Position numbers and translations under genes: made by a program. Under the pieces are notes generated by a model. It was not told the origin of the DNA, did not search any database, and was given only the letters and a program-made list of their open reading frames with translations. DNA of 64,000 bases from Corynebacterium sp. HMSC04H06 (lineage in GTDB: Bacteria; Actinomycetota; Actinomycetes; Mycobacteriales; Mycobacteriaceae): assembly GCF_001815935.1 (NCBI RefSeq), contig NZ_KV823416.1, positions 17,634 to 81,633 of the forward strand, given 5' to 3'. This document shows, one piece after another, positions 53,694 through 63,900 of the stretch. Position 1 is the first letter of the stretch. Each line of letters opens with the position of its first letter.

Positions 53694-54953
53694 ATGGCAC
53701 GACACTCAGTAAAGCCGGCCGCTCTAAACCCGTGGCAGCGCCTCCTCGTAGGCGTGCTGGGGCTGGTAGTAGCCGCCACCGCCGTGGGGCTCGTCTGGCT
53801 CTGGCCGAGCTCCGGCCCGGACACGAGCGAGGACTTCGACCGCGCGTATTCGCTGAACCAGCCGCGGGTGACCGGCACCGTCACCCAGGTTGATTCCAAC
53901 GCCTGCGCTTCCCCGGCCACCGGCACGGCCTTTGATACCTCGCCGCGCACCACCGCCGCGGAGGCCGCCGGGGCCCACGATGATTCTTGCCGCCGCGCCC
54001 TGGTGGACCTGGAAGACGGGCCGGATGCAGGGAAGATGACCCAGCTGGTGCACTACGGCGTGGCCGGCGAGCCGGTACTTGAGGTTGGTGACCACATCAC
54101 CATGACCCTGTCGGAAAATCCCGCCGACGGGCAGGCCCACTACGCCTTCGCCGACTACGAGCGCAGCTCCGCCCTGTGGGCTTGGGGCCTAGTCGTCGTC
54201 GCCGCCATCCTCATCTTCGCCGCGTGGCACGGACTGCGCTCGCTCATCGGCCTGGCTTTTAGCCTGGCCATCGTCTTTTTCTTCCTCCTGCCGGCCATCA
54301 CCGCCGGCCAGTCTATCGTCCCCGTCACGATCGTCGCCTGCGCGGCCATCCTGGTCGTGGCCATCCCCCTAGTCCACGGCTGGAACTTCAAATCCGCCTC
54401 GGCGCTGGCCGGCAGCCTGGTCGCCCTGGCCGTGGCCACGGTGGTGGCCATCATCGCCATCCGGACGTCCCACCTGCAGGGCTTGTCCTCCGAGGACAAC
54501 CTCAAACTGCTGCTCTATCTACCGCAGCTGTCCGTGGTCGGCGTGCTGCTGGCCGGGTTCATTGTCGGCGCACTCGGCGGGCTCAACGACGTCTCCATCG
54601 GGCAGGCCTCCACCGTCCACGAGCTGGCCGCTATCGACCCTGAGATGCCGCGGCGGCGGCTGTTTATCTCCGCCATGAAGGTCGGGCGCGACCACATCGC
54701 GTCCATGGTCTACACCATCGTGCTGTCGTATACGGGTGCCGCGCTGCCGCTGTTACTGCTCATCTCCGCGGCCGATGCCTCCGCCGGCCAGGTCTTGAGC
54801 AGCGACGTCATCGCCACCGAGCTACTGCGTTCCGGGGTGGGCGCGCTCTCCCTGGTCAGCGCCGTGCCGGTCACGACGCTGATTGCGGCGTTTACACACT
54901 CCGACCCAGGGCCACGAGATCCCAACCGGCCGCCTGCCATTCACGCACATTAA
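53694..54953 (+). CDS. YibE/F family membrane protein
   Basis: A 419-aa protein with an N-terminal membrane anchor (WQRLLVGVLGLVVAATAVGLVWLW), a roughly 120-residue extracytoplasmic domain, and then about seven membrane helices (ALWAWGLVVVAAILIFAAW, LIGLAFSLAIVFFFLLPAI). It carries the family motif AGFIVGALGGLNDVSIGQASTVHEL (residues about 285-309). Its role is unknown. The ATG at 53694 is 8 nt after TACTAT (53680-53685). Its last 62 bp overlap the 3' end of the convergent UDP-glucose dehydrogenase gene, an unusually deep tail-to-tail overlap. Confidence 0.87.
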   Translation: MARHSVKPAALNPWQRLLVGVLGLVVAATAVGLVWLWPSSGPDTSEDFDRAYSLNQPRVTGTVTQVDSNACASPATGTAFDTSPRTTAAEAAGAHDDSCRRALVDLEDGPDAGKMTQLVHYGVAGEPVLEVGDHITMTLSENPADGQAHYAFADYERSSALWAWGLVVVAAILIFAAWHGLRSLIGLAFSLAIVFFFLLPAITAGQSIVPVTIVACAAILVVAIPLVHGWNFKSASALAGSLVALAVATVVAIIAIRTSHLQGLSSEDNLKLLLYLPQLSVVGVLLAGFIVGALGGLNDVSIGQASTVHELAAIDPEMPRRRLFISAMKVGRDHIASMVYTIVLSYTGAALPLLLLISAADASAGQVLSSDVIATELLRSGVGALSLVSAVPVTTLIAAFTHSDPGPRDPNRPPAIHAH

Positions 54954-56214
54954 GCACGTTGCGCCCGTCGATGATGTGCTGGCGGGCGACCAACCTGCCG
55001 GCGACTACCGGGTCGAGCTCGCGGAACTGCTTCCACTCCGTGGCCAGGATGACCAGCTCGGTACCGCTCAGAGCCGTGTCCACGTCGGGGGCGTAGTCCA
55101 ACGTCGGGAAGACCTTCCGGGCGTTGTCCATGCCCTCCGGGTCGTACACGGTCACCGCCGCGCCCGCCAGGGACAGCGAGCCGGCCACGGATAGGGCCGG
55201 CGAGTCGCGTACATCGTCCGAGTTCGGCTTGAAGGAGCAGCCCAGCACCGTCACGCGGTGACCCAGCAGGGAGCCGGCAAAAGACTCCTTGGCCAGATCC
55301 ACCACGCGGTCACGGCGGCGCATGTTGATGGCGTCGACCTCGCGCAGGAAGGTCAGGGCCTGGTCCGCGCCGAGCTCGCCCGCCCGCGCCATGAACGCGC
55401 GGATATCCTTCGGCAGGCAGCCGCCACCGAAGCCCAGCCCGGCGCCCAAGAACTTGCGGCCGATGCGCTCGTCCAGCCCGATGGCATCCGCCAGAGCCAC
55501 GACGTCAGCGCCGGCGATCTCACAGATCTCCGACACAGCGTTGATGAACGAGATCTTGGTGGCCAAAAACGCGTTCGCCGAGACCTTAACCAGCTCGGCG
55601 GTCTGCAGGTCCGTCACGATGAAGGGAGTGTCCTGGCGCAGCGGCTCGGCGTAAATCTGGCGGGCCACCTCCTCCGCACGGGACTCCCCCTCCCGACAGC
55701 CGATGACAATGCGGTCCGGGGTGATGGTGTCTTTGACTGCGTAGCCCTCGCGCAGGAACTCCGGGTTCCACGCGATTTCCACCTCGGTGCCTTCCGGGGC
55801 CAGCTCGTTAGCCATCTGCTGCAGTTCCGCCGCCGTGCCCACCGGCACGGTGGACTTGCCCAGGATGAGGTGCTGGCCTTTGAGCAACGGGACCAGCTTT
55901 TCGATGACCGCGCGGACATAGGTCATATCCGCCGCGTAGGAACCGTGGCGCTGCGGGGTGCCCACACCCAAAAAGTGGACGTCGGCGAATTCGGCGGCCG
56001 CGGCGTAATCCGTGCTAAAGCTGAGTGTCCCGCTGCCTAAGTTGCGTTCGAGTACCTCCGACAGGCCCGGCTCGTAGAAAGGAACCTTGCCCGCTGCCAG
56101 GGAGTCAATCTTTGCTTGGTCCACGTCCACGCCGAGAACCTCGTGGCCGAGTTCGGCCATGCAAGCGGCGTGCGTCGCACCCAGGTATCCGGTGCCAATC
56201 ACAGTCATGCGCAT
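54892..56214 (-). CDS. UDP-glucose/GDP-mannose dehydrogenase family protein (UDP-glucose 6-dehydrogenase)
   Basis: A 440-aa NAD-dependent sugar-nucleotide dehydrogenase. It has the Rossmann start MTVIGTGYLGATHAACMAELGH, GVGTPQRHGSYAADMTYV, SANAFLATKISFINAV with the proton-relay Lys, the catalytic Cys in FGGGCLPKDIRAF, and the C-terminal domain with VLGCSFKPNSDDVRDSPAL. UDP-glucose to UDP-glucuronate is the usual reaction. The ATG at 56214 lies 8 nt after TAAGAT (minus strand 56228-56223). Its final 62 bp overlap the YibE/F gene on the other strand; both C-termini look genuine (WQAAGWDLVALGRS here). Confidence 0.93.
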   Translation of the reverse strand: MRMTVIGTGYLGATHAACMAELGHEVLGVDVDQAKIDSLAAGKVPFYEPGLSEVLERNLGSGTLSFSTDYAAAAEFADVHFLGVGTPQRHGSYAADMTYVRAVIEKLVPLLKGQHLILGKSTVPVGTAAELQQMANELAPEGTEVEIAWNPEFLREGYAVKDTITPDRIVIGCREGESRAEEVARQIYAEPLRQDTPFIVTDLQTAELVKVSANAFLATKISFINAVSEICEIAGADVVALADAIGLDERIGRKFLGAGLGFGGGCLPKDIRAFMARAGELGADQALTFLREVDAINMRRRDRVVDLAKESFAGSLLGHRVTVLGCSFKPNSDDVRDSPALSVAGSLSLAGAAVTVYDPEGMDNARKVFPTLDYAPDVDTALSGTELVILATEWKQFRELDPVVAGRLVARQHIIDGRNVLNVREWQAAGWDLVALGRSV

Positions 56215-56278
56215 AAGCGGTTATCTTAAGCGCCCGAGTTGAACAGAGGATTAAATCTGGGTGCCGGATCCTAAAACC

Positions 56279-56842
56279 TTAGCGAAAGTTCAGGTAGGAC
56301 TTCGACGGGGTCGGCCCGCGCTGGCCCTGGTACTTCGAGCCCAGCGCCCCGCTGCCATAGGGATCCTGCGCCGGCGAGGTCATCTTGAAGATCGCCAGCT
56401 GGCCGACCTTCATGTTCGGCCACAGGACGATCGGCAGGTTCGCCGTGTTCGACAACTCCAGGGTGATGTGCCCGGAAAAGCCGGGGTCAATAAACCCCGC
56501 AGTGGAGTGCGTGAGCAATCCCAACCGCCCCAAGGAAGACTTACCCTCCAGGCGGCCGGCTAGGTGCGGCGGCAACGTGAACTTCTCCAGTGTGGCACCT
56601 AGGACGAACTCGCCCGGGTGCAACACGAAGGCGTCGCCGTCGGCCACCTCGACCAGGCTGGTCAGATCCGGCATCTCTTCTTTCGGATCAATATGGGTGT
56701 ACCGGGAGTTGTTGAACACGCGAAAGTACTTATCCAGGCACACGTCCACGGACGAGGGCTGGATAAGGTTGGCATCGAAGGGCTCGATCTGCAGCGATTC
56801 ATCCTCGATGGCGGCCCGGATATCTCGATCTGATAAAAGCAC
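56279..56842 (-). CDS. dcd: dCTP deaminase (probably dUMP-forming)
   Basis: A 187-aa homotrimeric enzyme of dUTPase-like fold that supplies dUMP for thymidylate synthesis. Motifs are [51 protein letters not shown] (active-site loop with SSLGR and the Glu) and [16 protein letters not shown]. The actinobacterial Dcd of M. tuberculosis is bifunctional (deaminates dCTP and hydrolyses dUTP); the similar active-site loop makes this plausible here, but it is not proven. The start is GTG, 7 nt after TAGACT, leaderless. Confidence 0.94.
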   Translation of the reverse strand: MLLSDRDIRAAIEDESLQIEPFDANLIQPSSVDVCLDKYFRVFNNSRYTHIDPKEEMPDLTSLVEVADGDAFVLHPGEFVLGATLEKFTLPPHLAGRLEGKSSLGRLGLLTHSTAGFIDPGFSGHITLELSNTANLPIVLWPNMKVGQLAIFKMTSPAQDPYGSGALGSKYQGQRGPTPSKSYLNFR

Positions 56843-56918
56843 GTGTCCGAGTCTACTAGCAGGTAGGCGACCCGGTTTTCACCCGGGGTCAGCGAGGGTG
56901 TAGAGTGTTTCCCAGCGC

Positions 56919-56948
56919 TTGATGTATGCCCAGCAATGGGCGCACATT
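56919..56948 (+). promoter_or_regulatory. Candidate promoter of tRNA-Gly
   Basis: TTGATG (56919-56924), an 18-nt spacer, and CACATT (56943-56948), ending 8 nt before the first base of the tRNA. Confidence 0.5.
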
Positions 56949-56956
56949 TCAGCTCT

Positions 56957-57030
56957 GCCGGCGTAGTTTAATGGTAGAACATCAGCTTCCCAAGCTGAGA
57001 GCGCGAGTTCGATTCTCGTCGCCGGCTCCA
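56957..57030 (+). tRNA. tRNA-Gly (anticodon CCC)
   Basis: A 74-nt tRNA including an encoded CCA. The acceptor stem GCCGGCG pairs with CGCCGGC. The anticodon stem TCAGC/GCTGA encloses TTCCCAA, giving anticodon CCC, which reads GGG. The T-arm has GAGTTCGATTCTC. A perfect intrinsic terminator follows 8 bp later. Confidence 0.96.
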
Positions 57031-57038
57031 CGCATGAA

Positions 57039-57069
57039 GGCGGGGCACCACTCGGTGCCCCGCCTTTTT
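57039..57069 (+). terminator. Intrinsic terminator after tRNA-Gly
   Basis: GGCGGGGCACC (57039-57049), loop ACTC, GGTGCCCCGCC (57054-57064), then TTTTT. It is a perfect 11-bp stem. Confidence 0.95.
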
Positions 57070-57114
57070 CATACGCGCCCCTTGGGTCTGGGTTAGATCT
57101 GGGTTGCCGTTTGT

Positions 57115-58806
57115 CTAGCTGCAGGTGACGATCGGCTGCGGGTCGTAGACCGTGGTGGTGGTTTCCCGGGAGATCTCCTGGCCGCTCAGGTTACGGATGA
57201 CGCGCGTGTCCGAGGTGGTAAAGCCCGGCGCGCCTGACGACGGCGAGCAATCATCGGCATCGACCTGCTTGGGCTGCGGCTGGGTCTGGGCCCAGCGGCC
57301 GTTGTTGATGGATTCGACCTCGACGGTCTTGGTGCCCTTGAGCTGCACGGTGATTTCGCTGTTGCTGTAGCTAGTCGAAATCATCACTGGGTGCTCGGAG
57401 TTGTTGGTGAACTGCAGGTCGATAGCTCCCTCGTACACGGTGGCCTCGCGGCCGGCCGGGTAGCGCGAGATGTAGTAGGAGTGCGGGGTGTGGGCGGTAT
57501 CTTCCATGCCCGCGAAGTAGGCGGCATTGTACAAGGTGGTGGCAAACTGGGAGATACCGCCGCCGACGGCCTCGCCCGCGCGGCCGTCGATGATGATGCC
57601 GGACTCGACATAGCCCTGCGCGGTGCCGCGCGGGCCGGTGTAGCCGTTGAGCGAGAAGGTCTCGCCCGGGGCCAGGAAGGCACCGTTGACCTGGTCGGCC
57701 ACGCGCTTGATGTTTTGCCCCGACGCGCCGGAGAAGCCGCCGGTGGTGAACTCCCCGACGACGTCGTCGAAGCTGGCGTTTTCCGCCTGCTCGGTGGTGA
57801 ACGTGGCGGGCTCGTCGCGGTACTCGGCGTCCCACTCGCGGTCCTTGTTGTCTTTGACGCGCTCGTCAAAGCCGTCCATGGTCTTGTCCCAGTCGATGAC
57901 CACGCCGTCGCGGTGCGGGGTGACCTGTTTGGAACCGCCGGAAAAAGAGATGGAGGCGTTCTGCTTGACCTGGACCGAAGGCTTGAGGGCTTCGCCTATC
58001 ATCTCCTGGGCGCGCTCGTTGTTGATCTTCAGCTCCAGCTTGCCGTCATGCGGCTCAACCGTGACGAACTGCTCGACCTCGGCCGGGGTGATGCGGGACT
58101 CGACGTCGTCGCGGCCGCGGGTGACGAGATCACCGGCCACGGCATCGGCGGCGTCCCCCTCGGCCATCTTTTCCACCTCGTCCTGAGTAACGGCAGGCTC
58201 GGTTTCCTCCGCGTCGACCTCGACGCCCTCGGGGTCAACCCAGCCTTCGGAGACCTCCGTGGCCAGCTCCTCGCGATCGACGGACTGGCCGGTCACGGCG
58301 TCGGTGACGTTGACCTTGCCGCCAGCGAGATTGATCGCACCGTCCTTGGGCTGGATGGTCAGATCCTCAGTGAGACGATCGACGGTGGGCTGGAACGCGG
58401 CCTCGTCGACCTCGGTGTCGACGTCGTATTCGCGCTGAGGCGCGAAGAAGCTGTAGACGCGGGCGAACGGGTTCAGGGAAGCATCCTCGATGCCGTCCAC
58501 GGCCCTCTTGAAGTCCATCTGCAGGCCGGCCTCGTGGGGGATGAACTCCGTGGTCTTTTCCCCGGCGGTGACCGTCACGGGTTGGTTTTCCACGTCCCCG
58601 AGCTCGTCCTCCAGTTTCGCCACGGCGTCGCGGCGTTCCATGTTGGAAATATCTACTCCACCGACGGAGACGGCCCGGGGCGTCTTGCCTTGGTTCGCCA
58701 CGACATCCATGGCGTAGGCAACGCCCGCGATGACGAAAAGGCCGACCAAGATGCCCAGGGCAATGGCCCAACCCCTCACTCCGCGTTTTCCGTTCGCTTT
58801 ACTCAC
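57115..58806 (-). CDS. VanW family protein with YoaR-like repeats
   Basis: A 563-aa envelope protein. It has one N-terminal membrane helix (GWAIALGILVGLFVIAGVAYAM), then two peptidoglycan-binding-like (YoaR/PG_binding_4) domains (residues about 40-330), and a C-terminal VanW domain with FSLNGYTGPRGTAQGYVESG, EAVGGGISQFATTLYNAAYFAG and TPHSYYISRYPAGREATVYEG. The role of VanW proteins is not settled; cell-wall attachment is likely. I start it at the GTG at 58806, 7 nt after TACTGT (minus strand), two codons inside the longest frame. The last residues include a Cys pair (DDCSPS and VTCS) that could form a disulphide outside the cell. Confidence 0.87.
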   Translation of the reverse strand: MSKANGKRGVRGWAIALGILVGLFVIAGVAYAMDVVANQGKTPRAVSVGGVDISNMERRDAVAKLEDELGDVENQPVTVTAGEKTTEFIPHEAGLQMDFKRAVDGIEDASLNPFARVYSFFAPQREYDVDTEVDEAAFQPTVDRLTEDLTIQPKDGAINLAGGKVNVTDAVTGQSVDREELATEVSEGWVDPEGVEVDAEETEPAVTQDEVEKMAEGDAADAVAGDLVTRGRDDVESRITPAEVEQFVTVEPHDGKLELKINNERAQEMIGEALKPSVQVKQNASISFSGGSKQVTPHRDGVVIDWDKTMDGFDERVKDNKDREWDAEYRDEPATFTTEQAENASFDDVVGEFTTGGFSGASGQNIKRVADQVNGAFLAPGETFSLNGYTGPRGTAQGYVESGIIIDGRAGEAVGGGISQFATTLYNAAYFAGMEDTAHTPHSYYISRYPAGREATVYEGAIDLQFTNNSEHPVMISTSYSNSEITVQLKGTKTVEVESINNGRWAQTQPQPKQVDADDCSPSSGAPGFTTSDTRVIRNLSGQEISRETTTTVYDPQPIVTCS

Positions 58807-58928
58807 ACGCACTACAGTAACGGTTTACCGGCCCTAATTCCTAGTCAGGAGGCCTAAAGTATTATCAAGGCAACCGCGCCGGGCGGGCAAGGGGACACCG
58901 GGGGTGACACATGTAGCGTCCTCGGAGG

Positions 58929-60203
58929 CTACTCCGCGCGTGGAGCCGTTCCGGGATCCGCGCCTGGGGCGGGCTCGGGTTCCGTATGAGATTCGGCCAC
59001 GCGCAGGGCGGATTCGGCCACCCGCTCGGGCGTAAGTTGGCCGGCATCCACGGCCGCTTCCAGGTGGTTTAGGACGCTCTGGAAGTCCACGGCGGTTGAC
59101 CATAGCGCCTGGTCTGCGCCGGCGGCCAGGGAGGCGGTGACGGCTTCCTCCGGGGACATCTGGTCCGTAATCGCCTTCATACCGGTGAGATCATCGGTAT
59201 AGGTCAGGCCGCGGAAACCGGCGTGCTCGCGCAGCAGCCCGTAGGCGTGGTTGTTGAGGCTAGCCGGGGTGACCCCGTCGCCCAGCCCCGGCACCACCAG
59301 GTGCCCCACCATGACCCCGGTGCCCGGCGATTGGGGCAGCGCGACGTCGAAGGGCACCAGATCGTAGCCCACCAGCTGGTCCAACGGCGGGGTGGTCGCC
59401 ATTCCCTGGTGCGTGTCCCCGCTAGCGCGGCCGTGCCCCGGGTAGTGCTTGAACACCGGCCGCACCCCGGCGTTGTGCAGGCCCCGGGCAAAAGCGGCGC
59501 CGAGCTCACCCGCCGCGGCTGGGTCATGGGAGAAGGAACGGTCGCCCACCACGTTCAGGCCACCGCCGTCGACGTCGATAACCGGTGCGAAGTCCACGGT
59601 AATACCGTGGGCGGACAGGGTCTGGCCTACCGCGAAGCCCTGGCGCTCGGCCTCGGCGGTGCCGCCGGCGGCCATGTCCCGCGGGGTGGGGAAATCCCCC
59701 AGGATTTCCGAGAAACGCTGGACCCGTCCTCCCTCAAAATCGATGGAGACATCAAAGTCGCGACCGACCGCCGCTCGCAGGGCGTGGATATCCCGCCCCG
59801 GGGTCTGCAACAACTCCGGGTCCGCCCAGCTGGTGATGAAGATACCGCCGGCCCCGGCCTTGAGTTTCGCCAGCGCGTCGTCGTAGTTGACCACGCCCGG
59901 CATCAGCAACGAGGCGAGCTGCTCGCGCCGGGTAGCGGGCAGCTGCACCGCTGGTGCCGGTTCCGCCGCGGTCGTGGAAGAGCTCGTCTGCGGGGCCGAA
60001 GAACTCGTTTTAGTTTCGCTGCTGGCCACACCAGCCGAAGGCGCTGCCTGCTCCGCCTCGTCCGACGAGCAGGCGCTGAGCGCGCCACCACCGGCCACGA
60101 CGGCTCCCACGGCAACCAGCGCGACCCGCACAAGCGGGGCACTGATGCGGGTGGCAGCGGGCAGGCGACGACGCCACTGCGCGGGCCGGGGAAACGGAAT
60201 CAT
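58929..60203 (-). CDS. GH3 beta-N-acetylhexosaminidase lipoprotein (NagZ-like)
   Basis: A 424-aa secreted lipoprotein: signal sequence VALVAVGAVVAGGGALSAC with the lipobox Cys at about residue 46, then a Ser/Thr linker and a GH3 barrel. GH3 signatures are VDFAPVIDVDGGG, FKHYPGHGRASGDTHQG (His/Asp general acid-base loop of NagZ-type enzymes) and LTYTDDLTGMKAI (nucleophile Asp). It probably releases GlcNAc from muropeptides or other surface glycans. The ATG lies 7 nt after CAGACT. The low-complexity tail EPEPAPGADPGTAPRAE ends the protein. Confidence 0.88.
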   Translation of the reverse strand: MIPFPRPAQWRRRLPAATRISAPLVRVALVAVGAVVAGGGALSACSSDEAEQAAPSAGVASSETKTSSSAPQTSSSTTAAEPAPAVQLPATRREQLASLLMPGVVNYDDALAKLKAGAGGIFITSWADPELLQTPGRDIHALRAAVGRDFDVSIDFEGGRVQRFSEILGDFPTPRDMAAGGTAEAERQGFAVGQTLSAHGITVDFAPVIDVDGGGLNVVGDRSFSHDPAAAGELGAAFARGLHNAGVRPVFKHYPGHGRASGDTHQGMATTPPLDQLVGYDLVPFDVALPQSPGTGVMVGHLVVPGLGDGVTPASLNNHAYGLLREHAGFRGLTYTDDLTGMKAITDQMSPEEAVTASLAAGADQALWSTAVDFQSVLNHLEAAVDAGQLTPERVAESALRVAESHTEPEPAPGADPGTAPRAE

Positions 60204-60263
60204 GGCCTATAGTCTGCCATTAGTCAGCCACAACACGCCCGAATGCCTACTAAGATGGCGGGC

Positions 60264-60770
60264 ATGAGTAACGGCCAAACCATGTTAATTGCGTTCGACG
60301 GCTCGGAACGCGCCGCCCGCGCCATGCAGCAAGCCGCTCAGCTGCTGCGTCCCAGCACGGTGGAGATCCTCACCGCCTGGGAGCCGGCCGCCCGCCAGGC
60401 CGCCCGTGCGGTTAGCCGCACCGGCCTGCACCAGTCGACGGTCTCCCCGGAGACCACCGAGGAAGACCCGGCCTACGAGGAAGCGCTGGCTATCTGCCGC
60501 CGCGGCGTCGAGGTGGCCGAGGGGCTCGGCCTGGCGGGACGCGCCCACCTCGTCGAATCCGCCACGACTATCGCCTCCGCCATCGTGGATGCCGCGCAGG
60601 AGCTGGACGTGGACGTAATCGTCACCGGCACCCGCGCGCTGACCGGCTTCCGCTCCTGGTGGACTAACTCCACCGCCGACCAGATCGTGCGCAACGCCGG
60701 CATCCCGGTCTTTATCGTCCCGCCGGAAAACGACGAAGACGAAGAAGATGACCCGGAATACTTCGAGTAG
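60264..60770 (+). CDS. Universal stress protein (UspA-like)
   Basis: A 168-aa single-domain Usp: MLIAFDGSERAARAMQQAAQLL at the start, EILTAWEP, and a C-terminal VDVIVTGTRALTGFRSWWTNSTADQIVRNAGIPVFIVPPE. The ATP-binding loop G-x2-G-x9-G-S/T is only partly kept (GTRALTGF...TNST), so ATP binding is uncertain. It ends in a very acidic tail (ENDEDEEDDPEYFE). The ATG at 60264 is 7 nt after TAAGAT (60251-60256), leaderless. Confidence 0.9.
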   Translation: MSNGQTMLIAFDGSERAARAMQQAAQLLRPSTVEILTAWEPAARQAARAVSRTGLHQSTVSPETTEEDPAYEEALAICRRGVEVAEGLGLAGRAHLVESATTIASAIVDAAQELDVDVIVTGTRALTGFRSWWTNSTADQIVRNAGIPVFIVPPENDEDEEDDPEYFE

Positions 60771-60788
60771 TTGCTAGGATTTGGTCCC

Positions 60789-60986
60789 ATGGCAGTAGAA
60801 TCCGACTCTTTGACAAAGCGCACGCTGGGCCCGGCCGTCGGCAGCGCCGTGGTCGGCCTGGTGCTCGGCGTGGTCACCATCGTGGGGATCGCCCAGTTCA
60901 GCGACGCTGATACGGTGCCTTCCGGCCACGCGGTGCCGGCCGATGACGCCGTGCTGGGCGGGCCTGAGTACGGCTCCCGCCAGTAG
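60789..60986 (+). CDS. DUF2613 small membrane protein
   Basis: A 65-aa protein with one membrane helix (LGPAVGSAVVGLVLGVVTIVGIAQF, about residues 13-37) and an outward-facing tail DADTVPSGHAVPADDAVLGGPEYG. It matches the DUF2613 pattern found next to aftD in corynebacteria and relatives. TAGGAT (60775-60780) ends 8 nt before the ATG. Its stop is 2 bp before the GTG of the arabinofuranosyltransferase gene, so it may be an accessory subunit. Confidence 0.8.
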   Translation: MAVESDSLTKRTLGPAVGSAVVGLVLGVVTIVGIAQFSDADTVPSGHAVPADDAVLGGPEYGSRQ

Positions 60987-60988
60987 GC

Positions 60989-63900
60989 GTGCCCCGGCTG
61001 TCCCCTAAACTTCGCCCCCACCTCGCCGGGTGGGGGCTTTTGGCGATCGTAGTCTTTGTCCTGCAGTTCGGGCACAACACCCAGGTCGCGGCCGACACCA
61101 AGCACGACCTACTGGTCAACCCGGCGGGTTTCCTGCGGGGCGCGCTGACCCCCTGGACGGATGCGTTTACCCTGGGCCAGCTACAAAACCAGGCCTACGG
61201 TTACCTCTTCCCACACGGGCTCTTCTTCCTAGCCACCGATCCCCTGCCGGAGTGGGTGGCGCTGCGCCTGTGGTGGCTGCTGGTAACCGGCGTGGGCTTT
61301 TCCGGGGCCTTCCTGCTGGCCCGGCGCGCCACCGACGCGGGCCCGGGGTGGTCCTTTATCGCGGCGCTGGCCTACGCGCTTTCCCCGCGCACGCTGACCA
61401 CGCTAACCACGATCTCCTCGGAGACCTGGCCGGTCATGCTGGCCCCCTGGGTCCTGGTGGCCTGCCTCGCCCCGCAGTCGGCGCGTTGGCAATGGGCTGC
61501 CGCGGTCATCCCGGTCGCGCTGATGGGCGCGGTCAATGCTACCGCCACCCTGGCCGCCTGCATCCCGGCGGCGGTAGTCTTGCTCTGCCAGCGGCGCTGG
61601 CGCTTCTTCGGTGCTTGGCTGGCCGGCTGCGCGCTGGTCAGCGCCTGGTGGATCGTCCCGCTGCTGGTGCTCGGGCGCTTTGCGGCGCCCTTCACGGAAT
61701 TCATCGAGTCGGCGTTTGTCACCACGCGCTGGCTCAACCTGGCCGAGATCCTGCGTGGGACGACCAGCTGGTCTCCCTTCGTCGACACCGAGCGCACCGC
61801 CGGCGTGCTGCTGGTGGACGAGCCCATCTTCGTCCTGGCGACCGTGGCCGTGGCCGCCGCCGGCCTGGTGGGCCTGTGCCGCCTGCCGCGGACGTGGTCG
61901 GTGCTGCTGATAGTGGGCGTCGCGGTGCTGGGCACCAGCCTGCCGGCTTACCGGGAGCTGCTCGACGGGCCGCTGGCCGCGCTGCGCAACCTGCACAAAT
62001 TCGATCCGCTGGTGCGCCTGCCGCTGGTGCTCGGCCTGGCGCAGCTGGGAGCGCGCCTCGGCTGGCCGCGGACCTTGCGTCCCGACCGGCGGCAGACCGC
62101 TGGGCTGCTGCTGGCCGTAGTGGTGGCGGCCAGCGCGTTCCCGGCCCTGTCCGGGCGCCTGCTGCCGCGCGGGGCCTACGAGGAGGTGCCACAGTACTGG
62201 GAAGAGGCCGCCGAGTTCCTCAACGAACACGCCGCCGGCACCCGCACGCTCATCTACCCACCCGCGTCCTTTGCCCGGCAAGACTGGGGCTGGACCCGCG
62301 ACGAGCCGGCGCAGCCGCTGCTGGATGTCCCCTGGGCCGTCCGCGACGCCATTCCACTTATCCCGCCGGAGGCCATCCGCGGCTTGGACGGGATTACCGC
62401 GGCCCTAGAACACGACGCGGCGACGGGCGCGAAGGCCCTGCAGCGCCTGGGCATCGGCGCGGTGCTGCTGCGCCACGATCTGGATGAGCCGGCGGGCGGG
62501 GATAACTCGGTTCGCGCGGAAGACCTGCCGGGCACGGTCCACACCTTCGGCGAGGTGGACGTGGTGCTGCTCGTTCCGCAGCAGGGCCTGCAAATGGCTA
62601 ACGGCGCCCCCGTGCGCGTGGCCGGCGGCGGCGAAGTCCTCGCCCTGCTGGACATGGTGGATGCGCCCGGCGCGCGCGAGCTCGTCGACGCGGACGCCGG
62701 CATCGCGACCGATACGCCACTGCTGGTCGACCGCAACTACGGCACGTTAGACGGCCCGGTCTCCGCGCCGTTAGTCGAAGGCGATAGGTCCCGGGTCCAC
62801 AACCGGCTGCGCGACTACCCCTCGGCGGGCCGGGCGGTAGCGGTCGAAGAACACGGCGGCCGCGTGGTCGCGGAGTCCTCGGCCGCCGATGCCGACTCCT
62901 TCGGCGGCGCCGACCCCGCCCGTTCCGTCACCGCCGCGGTGGACGGGCAGGAGGATACCGCCTGGTGGCCGGCCCCGGGACAGACCGGCTGGCTGGAGCT
63001 CCAGGCCCCGCAGGGCGAGGTTTTCGCCTCCCCGGTGCTCAGGCTCACCGCCACCGACGACGCCCGCGCGACCGTCTCGTCCGGCTCCGCCTCCGTCGAG
63101 GTAGAGCTTAGCGCCGGTGAGGAGACCACGGTGCGCGTGCCCGGCGGCGACAGCACCGCGGTGCGCATCACGCCGCACGAACGCGTCGGCATCACCGCCG
63201 CCGAGGTCGCCGGCCACCCCATCGAACGCGTCGTGACGGTACCGGATACCTCACCCAACGTGGAGGCCTTCTTCTTCCAGCGACTGACCGTGGACACGGG
63301 TACTATCATCCGGGACTTCACCGCGCCGCGGGACATGGAGCTTCCCCTGCGCGCAGGTGCTGGATCCGACGCCGACGCAGACGCCGACGAAGACGCCGAG
63401 ACGCCGGCGGTGCGCATCGACGGCCGCGACTACCGAACGGGTGAGACGGTGCGGCTGCCGGCCGGCACGCACCGGCTGGAAACCGCGGCGGCCTGGGTCC
63501 AGCTGGGCGATCTGCCGCGCACTCCCCTTGAACCGACCGGGGAGGCTATCGCGCCGGCAGACCACGAGCGCCTGCTGATTACCGGGCGCGCGTACAACGC
63601 CGGGCTCAACGGCTGGCTGGACGATGCCCCGCTGCAGGCCCGGCAGGTAGACGCGGCCACCCAGGCTTTTGTCATTCCGGCGGGCGCGAGCGGCACCTTC
63701 CACATGACCTTCGCGTCGACCGGCGCCTACCAGGCCGGCCTTCTCGGCGGCGGGGCGCTGGGGCTGCTGACGGTTATCGCTTGCGCGGTGGCCTGCTGGC
63801 GCCGGCGCGGCGAGCACGTGCCGCGCTCCTTCCCAGCCCCGCCCCGGGCACTGTGCCTAGTACTGGCCGCGGGCGGGCTCGCTCTGGTGGGATGGCCGGC

